Origin: Methylococcaceae bacterium
Lineage (GTDB): Bacteria; Pseudomonadota; Gammaproteobacteria; Methylococcales; Methylomonadaceae
Length of the DNA stretch: 5,041 nucleotides
Assembly: GCA_009925045.1 (NCBI GenBank)
Contig: RFQK01000122.1
Location: forward strand, 1-5,041
Direction of reading: 5' to 3'
Below the pieces are notes generated by a model. The model had not been told where the DNA came from. It worked only from the letters and a program-made list of their open reading frames with translations, and did no database searches. How positions within the stretch are numbered: the stretch's first letter is position 1; each line of letters opens with the position of its first letter. Below, piece by piece: positions 1 through 5,041 of the stretch. The position numbers were made by a program, and so were the translations under genes.

Positions 1-851
<851 letters not shown>

Positions 852-866
852 TCAATCAATGACACC

Positions 867-888
867 GCTGCCGGTTCAGGCCGGCAGC
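867..888. terminator. hairpin between convergent genes, likely bidirectional terminator
   Basis: The 44-bp gap between the convergent pgm and ZIP stop codons holds a perfect 8-bp inverted repeat, GCTGCCGG at 867-874 and CCGGCAGC at 881-888, with a 6-nt loop. Position between two convergent stop codons supports a shared transcription stop. No clear T-run follows on either strand, so it is not a textbook intrinsic terminator. It could act with Rho or mainly protect the 3' ends. Confidence 0.55.
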
Positions 889-895
889 CATGCCA

Positions 896-1780
896 CTAAA
901 TAGCGCCAGGCTCCGATGTGAGCGGTACTAATTCGATAAACTCCGGCTCATATTGATGCGCAATGCTCTGCATCAACAAAATCAGCACAACCCCGGCCAG
1001 GATAAAAGCGATTTGCTGTAAGGAGGTTTTAATATCGGTTTTTTCATGCAAAGACGGGATCAGATCGGCCACCGCAATATAAATGAAGCTTGATGCTGCT
1101 AAGGCTAAAAAGTACGGCAGGACCTGATGCAGGTCTCCCAGGCCATAGTAGGCTAACACCCCGCCCACCACAGTCCCCAGGCTGGCCAAAATATTGTAAA
1201 ACAAAGCACGTAAACGGCTATAGCCACTGTGTAATAAAATAGCGAAGTCGCCGACCTCCTGAGGGATTTCATGCGCAGCCACCGCCAGACTGGTGACAAT
1301 ACCCAGCTGAACATCGGTCAAAAACGCTGCAGCAATCAGCACACCATCCACAAAATTGTGAATACTATCGCCCAAAATAATGAAGATACCGGTCACCCGG
1401 CGATTGGAGGGTGGCGCAACTTGCGGTTGAGGTTCGTGAGCATGCTGATGTTCGTGATGCGCATCTTCGCCGTGCGCCGCACAGGCGTGGGAATGGCAAT
1501 GCCGCCAAACCAGCAGCTTTTCCAAAACAAAAAACAACAAAATACCGGCTAGGATAGTCGCTGACAATTGATCCACTGCCTGCGGAGGCACCGACTCAAA
1601 TGCATGCGGAATCAGACCACAAAAAGCCCCGGTCAATAAGGCCCCAATCGCGAAGCTGATGCCGTGCGGCAACACCTTATGCTGCTGTGACTCAGACAAT
1701 AATAAAAACACACTGGCCGCCAGCACACTCAACACCCCACCCAAAGCCGTAAAGGTGATGATTAACAACAATACATCCAA
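896..1780 (-). CDS. ZIP family (LIV-1-like) divalent metal transporter, probable zinc importer
   Basis: This is a 294-residue polytopic inner-membrane protein of the ZIP (SLC39/ZupT) family, which moves Zn2+ and sometimes Fe2+ or Mn2+ into the cytoplasm. About eight membrane helices can be read, near residues 3-28, 40-60, 72-92, 130-154, 158-183, 192-213, 218-241 and 254-274. The paired metal-site motifs are present: HNFVDG at 141-146 in helix 4 and HEIPQEVGD at 170-178 in helix 5. The latter is close to the LIV-1/LZT signature HEXPHEXGD, with Gln in place of the second His. The loop between helices 3 and 4 (residues 94-115) is rich in His, with Cys and acidic residues, a usual metal-sensing or metal-binding loop. 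The start is TTG (1780-1778): it is preceded by GGAG with 8-nt spacing, and the only in-frame ATG is near the C-terminus. It follows pgeF by 1 nt, so translational coupling is likely. The direction and metal are inferred from family. Confidence 0.92.
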   Translation of the reverse strand: MDVLLLIITFTALGGVLSVLAASVFLLLSESQQHKVLPHGISFAIGALLTGAFCGLIPHAFESVPPQAVDQLSATILAGILLFFVLEKLLVWRHCHSHACAAHGEDAHHEHQHAHEPQPQVAPPSNRRVTGIFIILGDSIHNFVDGVLIAAAFLTDVQLGIVTSLAVAAHEIPQEVGDFAILLHSGYSRLRALFYNILASLGTVVGGVLAYYGLGDLHQVLPYFLALAASSFIYIAVADLIPSLHEKTDIKTSLQQIAFILAGVVLILLMQSIAHQYEPEFIELVPLTSEPGAI

Positions 1781-1781
1781 A

Positions 1782-2507
1782 CTATGATCTCCAGATCAGA
1801 CTCGCCATTCGTCCGGTGCGCGCACCGTCACGACGATAGGAATAAAAACGTTGCGGGTCACGAACAGTGGAATAATCACCGCCAGTAATCTGATCGATAC
1901 CCAACTCATATAAATTATTACGTGCCAGACGGTAAATATCGGCGAGCCATTTGCCCGGTGCAAGCGCCACAAAAGCATCGGCATTCGCACTATGGCGATT
2001 CACAAAAGCCTCGCGAACCTCATCACCCACCTCAAAATCAGCCGGTCCAATTGCCGGCCCCAGATAAACCTGCAGTTGATGAGCATTCATCGCCTTAACC
2101 GTCGCATCAATGATGCCGGCATGTAAACCCCGCCAGCCAGCATGCGCGGCGGCAATCACCTCACCCCCGTCACCACAAAACAATAAGGGCAGACAATCAG
2201 CGGTCAACACCACACACACCACCGCCGATTCACGGGTATAACTGGCATCCGCTTCCGGCACACCAAGCACCTGATCAGCCCTGGCCACAGCAATACCATG
2301 CACTTGATTCAGCCACACCGGCTCAGTCGGCAAAGCCAATTGCTGACGAATAAGGGCACGATTAGCACTGACAGCCGCTGGATCATCTCCTACATGCGCC
2401 GCAGGATTGAGACTGGCATAATCGCCCTGACTCACACCGCCACTGCGTAAACTAATCGCCGCCTGAACCCCCGGCGGCAAACGCCAATCAGGTCTGATCC
2501 AGTTCAT
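1782..2507 (-). CDS. pgeF: PgeF/YfiH laccase-domain protein (COG1496, polyphenol oxidase/purine nucleoside phosphorylase family)
   Basis: The 241-residue product belongs to the YfiH/PgeF (DUF152, Cu-oxidase_4) family, close to the 243 residues of E. coli YfiH. Members are cytoplasmic zinc enzymes reported to act on purine nucleosides, and E. coli PgeF has been linked to correcting mis-made UDP-MurNAc peptide precursors. With the chosen start, the three metal ligands are visible: His70 in NQVHG, Cys105 in TADC and His122 in HAGWRG. The LGPAIGP segment (about 149-155) and the C-terminal YSYRRDGARTGRM segment are also diagnostic. I chose the ATG at 2507-2505 because MNWIRPDWRLPPGV aligns with the family N-terminus; the TTG six codons upstream at 2525 has no visible ribosome-binding site. 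The ATG overlaps rluD by 20 nt, a conserved pairing, and the TAG stop is 1 nt before the ZIP start. Which reaction it performs here is not visible from sequence. Confidence 0.93.
   Translation of the reverse strand: MNWIRPDWRLPPGVQAAISLRSGGVSQGDYASLNPAAHVGDDPAAVSANRALIRQQLALPTEPVWLNQVHGIAVARADQVLGVPEADASYTRESAVVCVVLTADCLPLLFCGDGGEVIAAAHAGWRGLHAGIIDATVKAMNAHQLQVYLGPAIGPADFEVGDEVREAFVNRHSANADAFVALAPGKWLADIYRLARNNLYELGIDQITGGDYSTVRDPQRFYSYRRDGARTGRMASLIWRS
1785..1798 (-). promoter_or_regulatory. ribosome-binding site of the ZIP gene inside a small inverted repeat
   Basis: On the minus strand the sequence TGATCTGGAGATCA is a 6+6 inverted repeat with a 2-nt centre. It folds more realistically as a 5-bp stem with a TGGA loop. 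It covers the last codons of pgeF and contains the GGAG Shine-Dalgarno that serves the TTG start of the ZIP gene 8 nt downstream. The SD decides the TTG start. The fold could limit initiation unless ribosomes finishing pgeF open it. The SD is clear, but the hairpin role is inference. Confidence 0.5.
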
Positions 2508-3438
2508 TCGCTGCCAGCAAATCAATCAGATGCTGCATATCTTCTGGCATTTCCTGTTCCCATTCACAGTACTCGCCGGTTTCGGGATGCTCAAGCCCCA
2601 AACGTGCTGCATGCAAAGCCTGACGCTTAAAACCACGGAAGGCCTCCGCCAAAGCCGGATTACAGTCAGCCGGCATCTGGAAACGCCCGCCATAAACCTG
2701 ATCACCGACCAAAGGATAATGAATATGACTCATGTGCACACGAATCTGATGGGTACGCCCCGTTTCCAGCTTGACCCGAATTAAGGTATGGCGTTTAAAG
2801 CGCTGTTCCAGACGATAATGGGTAATCGCTTCTTTGCCATCACGGCGTACGGCGTTGCGTTTACGATCAGTCGGATGGCGGCCAATCGGCTCATCAACGG
2901 TACCACCAGCCGTCATCCAGCCTTTTACCAAAGCCAGATACTCACGGTTAATACTGCGTTCCTGTAATTGTTCAACCAATGAGGTATGGGCTGGCAAGGT
3001 TTTGGCGATCATTAACAAACCACTGGTGTCTTTATCGAGACGATGAACAATCCCGGCTCTGGGCAAAACATTTAAACCCGGCTCATGATTCAGCAAGGCA
3101 TTTACCAGAGTACCTTGCCAATGCCCGGCGGCTGGATGCACGACCAAGCCAACCGGTTTATTGATAATCAATAACGAATCATCTTCATACACGATATCCA
3201 ATGGGATATCCTCAGGATCTGAAGTTAAAACCACTTCCGCTTCGGCATCCAGCTCGACAAGCTCGCCACCGTCCAGCTTCTCGCGACCGCGCAAAATTTG
3301 GCCATCAATTTTTACTCGCTCGGCTTTAATCCAAGTTTGGAGCTTACTGCGGGAGTAATCAGGGAACATCTCAGCCAGACATTGATCCAGTCGCATGCCC
3401 GCTAATTCGTCCGGAACCCTTGCCGTTAATATCGTCAT
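2488..3438 (-). CDS. rluD: 23S rRNA pseudouridine(1911/1915/1917) synthase RluD
   Basis: RluD converts three uridines in helix 69 of 23S rRNA to pseudouridine, aiding late 50S assembly and ribosome function. The product is 316 residues, similar to the 326 of E. coli RluD. An N-terminal S4 RNA-binding domain occupies roughly residues 13-72, including RLDQCLAEMFPDYSRSKLQ. The RluA-type catalytic domain follows, with INKPVGLVVHPAAG near 92-105, the catalytic motif HRLDKDTSG at 132-140 (nucleophile Asp135), REYLALVKG near 165-173, and the GRTHQIRVH motif at 227-235. The S4 domain and the neighbouring pgeF and divergent bamD favour RluD over RluA or RluC. The start is ATG (3438-3436) with no strong Shine-Dalgarno. 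It is the first gene of the rluD-pgeF-ZIP operon, and its 3' end overlaps pgeF. Confidence 0.95.
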   Translation of the reverse strand: MTILTARVPDELAGMRLDQCLAEMFPDYSRSKLQTWIKAERVKIDGQILRGREKLDGGELVELDAEAEVVLTSDPEDIPLDIVYEDDSLLIINKPVGLVVHPAAGHWQGTLVNALLNHEPGLNVLPRAGIVHRLDKDTSGLLMIAKTLPAHTSLVEQLQERSINREYLALVKGWMTAGGTVDEPIGRHPTDRKRNAVRRDGKEAITHYRLEQRFKRHTLIRVKLETGRTHQIRVHMSHIHYPLVGDQVYGGRFQMPADCNPALAEAFRGFKRQALHAARLGLEHPETGEYCEWEQEMPEDMQHLIDLLAANELDQT

Positions 3439-3518
3439 AGTCGTATTTTAAGTTATACTCGCGCTCAAGGCTGATAAAGCCAAAAAATCTTGCAATATTA
3501 CAACGTGTTGTTCATTAC
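3439..3518. promoter_or_regulatory. divergent promoter region between rluD and bamD
   Basis: Both flanking genes are transcribed away from this 80-bp gap, so it should carry both promoters. The best -10-like sequences overlap: TATACT at 3454-3459 on the plus strand (towards bamD) and TATAAC at 3457-3452 on the minus strand (towards rluD). A second minus-strand AT-rich box, TTAAAAT, lies at 3451-3445. No convincing -35 box is found at proper spacing for either, so exact promoters are uncertain. The gap also contains a near-palindrome, TGCAATATTACA, at 3491-3502 and a short GGCT/AGCC repeat at 3469-3481. Neither gene has a clear Shine-Dalgarno at its ATG. Confidence 0.4.
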
Positions 3519-4364
3519 ATGCGATTACTTTTAGCCAAATCCATCATTATTCTCCTGATTAGTCTCTCATTACCCGGCTGCGAAGCCCTCCAGGGTATGA
3601 TCAGCAAAGACTCATCGTCCAACAAAGAAGATGAATACAAAGACTGGGACGAACAACGCTTTCATGATCAGGCCAAAGAAGCGTTAGACAACAAAAATTT
3701 TAGTAAGGCCGTATCGATTTATGAATCGATGGAAGCACGCTATCCGTTTGGCGATTACACGCCACAGGCGCAGTTGAATGTCGCTTATGCCTACTATAAA
3801 AACGACGACCCTGAAGCCGCTATCGCTGCGGCAGACCGGTTCATTAAAACCCACCCGCGTAACCCGCATGTGGATTATGCCTATTACCTGAAAGGCTTGG
3901 TGAACTACAATCGCGGCATCGGTTTTATTGACCGCTTCCTGCCAACAGACGCCTCGCAGCGTGACCCTGGCCCCGCTCGCGACTCGTACGACAATTTCAA
4001 AGAATTAATGACGCGTTTTCCGACCAGTATGTACAACGAAGACGCCAAGCTGCGAATGACGGCATTACGCAATAATTTGGCCATGTACGAAGTGCATGTT
4101 GCTGATTTTTATATGCGTCGTAAAGCCTACGTCGCTGCCGTAAACCGTGCTAATCACGTCATTAAAGAATATGACCGGACACCGGCGATTCCGATTGCAC
4201 TGCAAATCATGCAAGACGGTTACCGTAAAATGGGTCTGGAGGAACTGGCTGCCGACGCTGAACGGGTATTTAACTTGAATTATCCTAACGGCGCACCGAT
4301 GGGCGAGTACAAAAGTGACACCTTTATCCAGAAAGCCTGGGATGCAATGGGACTGGACCATTAA
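3519..4364 (+). CDS. bamD: outer membrane protein assembly factor BamD (lipoprotein)
   Basis: BamD (YfiO/ComL) is the essential lipoprotein of the BAM complex that, with BamA, folds and inserts beta-barrel proteins into the outer membrane; it faces the periplasm. The N-terminus is a type II signal peptide: positive residues Arg2 and Lys7, a hydrophobic stretch at about 9-18, and the lipobox LPGC ending at Cys21, the expected lipidated residue. Pro at -2 is a little unusual. A Ser/Asp/Glu/Lys-rich linker (about 30-47) leads into a TPR-like helical repeat domain from about residue 48. This contains family-typical segments such as YPFGDYTPQAQLNVAYAYYK (75-94), YYLKGLVNYNRGIGFIDRF (122-140) and RDPGPARDSYDNFKELMTRFP (148-168). 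At 281 residues it is longer than the 245 of E. coli BamD. The start is the only ATG upstream of the signal peptide; no strong ribosome-binding site is seen. It diverges from rluD as in many gammaproteobacteria. Confidence 0.95.
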   Translation: MRLLLAKSIIILLISLSLPGCEALQGMISKDSSSNKEDEYKDWDEQRFHDQAKEALDNKNFSKAVSIYESMEARYPFGDYTPQAQLNVAYAYYKNDDPEAAIAAADRFIKTHPRNPHVDYAYYLKGLVNYNRGIGFIDRFLPTDASQRDPGPARDSYDNFKELMTRFPTSMYNEDAKLRMTALRNNLAMYEVHVADFYMRRKAYVAAVNRANHVIKEYDRTPAIPIALQIMQDGYRKMGLEELAADAERVFNLNYPNGAPMGEYKSDTFIQKAWDAMGLDH

Positions 4365-5041
4365 AGTTTCGCGTTTAGGCCTGGCCAGCATTGCGCTGAC
4401 TGTTCTGAGCAATCCGGCAGGGGCCGATGCTCAGGCGCAGGCTTTGTTCCAAAACCGTTTTTTCAGCCTGTCACAAGATAACAGTTTGCTGTGTGCAACC
4501 AGCGAGCAAGCCTATTTACCCATACCAGTCCTGCAGCAAACTCTGGCTTTTTACGAACAAGGCCATCCTCAATTACGCGCTCAAGCCGTCGCGGTACTGA
4601 CTGATCACCACCACCCCGAGCATTTGAACGATCTGGCCGAATACCGTGAAGAATGTCAAACAACAGCAGACCCCAGCCTCTGCTTATTAGAACATTACTG
4701 GGATAACCGTGAAGCCGCATTACGAACCCTGGCGCTGTTCTATGACACCAAAACCGTCATCAAACACAGTGATGACTATGAGTTGCCGCATTTTAAGGTC
4801 GATCATGTACGCATTTTTGAAAAAGCGATTCGCAAGATCCCGCCCCATCTACGTCAACGCATCAGCAAAGCCAAACCTAACGAACACCTTCAGGAAGCCA
4901 TTGCCGATAAACCCTCTGTGATACAAGCACTGATCTTGGACGCCTTTCCGGAAGATTATCGCACCAGCATTTGGGATGATCATACCCACCCTTTAACCCT
5001 GGTTCCCGGCTATGGCTTTCGATCCAAAACAGTCGCACAGG
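4342..5041 (+). CDS. exported protein of unknown function (3' partial), overlapping bamD
   Basis: An open frame starts at ATG 4342, inside the last codons of bamD (23-nt overlap), and stays open to the window end: 233 complete codons with no stop. I do not recognise the family. The first 30 residues look like a Sec signal peptide: n-region with Lys8 and Arg11, hydrophobic core LGLASIALTVLS (12-23), and a likely cleavage after Ala-Asp-Ala at residue 30. The mature part is soluble-looking, with no further membrane helix, and rich in His, Asp, Glu and Gln. It has a HHH run at 89-91, three cysteines (51, 105, 114), and a helix-rich middle. The segment at about 211-227 (WDDHTHPLTLVPGYGF) could be a distinctive motif. 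A GTG at 4315 is an alternative start; ATG gives the better signal peptide, with weak GAAAG 6 nt upstream. The overlap suggests co-translation with bamD and a possible envelope role, which is inference. Confidence 0.8.
   Translation, partial: MQWDWTIKVSRLGLASIALTVLSNPAGADAQAQALFQNRFFSLSQDNSLLCATSEQAYLPIPVLQQTLAFYEQGHPQLRAQAVAVLTDHHHPEHLNDLAEYREECQTTADPSLCLLEHYWDNREAALRTLALFYDTKTVIKHSDDYELPHFKVDHVRIFEKAIRKIPPHLRQRISKAKPNEHLQEAIADKPSVIQALILDAFPEDYRTSIWDDHTHPLTLVPGYGFRSKTVAQ

Noticed and set aside
1271..1552. 93-codon plus-strand open frame opposite the ZIP gene
   Set aside because: It is antisense to conserved ZIP helices and the His-rich loop; its low-complexity composition reflects the His codons on the other strand.
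1796..1990. 64-codon minus-strand frame within pgeF
   Set aside because: It is out of frame inside a clearly conserved gene on the same strand, with no separate start signal or motif.
2530..3358. Four short plus-strand open frames opposite rluD
   Set aside because: All are antisense to the well-supported RluD coding frame and show no family resemblance.
3469..3485. GGCT-GATAA-AGCC repeat followed by an A-run, considered as a terminator
   Set aside because: The stem is only 4 bp and lies between two divergent starts, where no transcript should end; on the minus strand the T-run precedes the stem instead of following it.
3684..3869. 61-codon minus-strand frame opposite bamD
   Set aside because: It is antisense to conserved BamD helical repeats; no motif or start signal supports it.
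4065..4412. 115-codon minus-strand frame across the end of bamD
   Set aside because: It is antisense to BamD and to the signal peptide of the next gene; both plus-strand frames are better supported.
4463..4921. An 85-codon minus frame and a 70-codon plus frame near the right edge
   Set aside because: Both overlap the longer plus-strand frame from 4342, which has a signal peptide and stays open for 233 codons to the window end.

Overview
The window looks like ordinary chromosome of a gammaproteobacterium. The main evidence is the arrangement of bamD diverging from rluD-pgeF (E. coli yfiO / rluD-yfiH), a classic gammaproteobacterial neighbourhood. Gene density is high, base composition is moderate and even, and coding is continuous apart from two short intergenic gaps. 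I see no insertion sequences, tRNA or rRNA genes, CRISPR arrays or phage genes. A methanotroph-like (Methylococcales) origin would fit the overall character, but that is only an impression.

Layout. (1) Bases 1-851, plus strand: the C-terminal half of a eukaryotic/PGM1-type alpha-D-phosphoglucomutase whose 5' part lies outside the window. (2) Bases 852-895: a short convergent gap with a GC-rich 8-bp hairpin, a probable bidirectional transcription stop. (3) Bases 3438 down to 896, minus strand: a compact three-gene operon, rluD - pgeF - ZIP metal transporter. Here rluD and pgeF overlap by 20 nt, and pgeF and the ZIP gene are separated by 1 nt. The ZIP gene appears to start at TTG. (4) Bases 3439-3518: an 80-bp divergent intergenic region that must hold the promoters of both rluD and bamD. 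(5) Bases 3519-4364, plus strand: bamD, the lipoprotein of the outer-membrane beta-barrel assembly machine. (6) Bases 4342-5041, plus strand: an exported protein of unknown function that overlaps the end of bamD by 23 nt and runs off the window.

How the genes fit together. RluD modifies 23S rRNA helix 69 and PgeF is a zinc-dependent enzyme linked to nucleoside and peptidoglycan-precursor quality control. The position where clpB follows pgeF in E. coli is taken here by a LIV-1-like ZIP transporter with a His-rich loop. BamD and the overlapping secreted protein probably form an envelope-related transcription unit. The phosphoglucomutase belongs to a separate unit that feeds glucose-1-phosphate into glycogen and polysaccharide metabolism. 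I found no convincing new biological system. The two points most worth following are the uncharacterised exported protein coupled to bamD, and the ZIP gene attached to rluD-pgeF with its ribosome-binding site inside a small inverted repeat.
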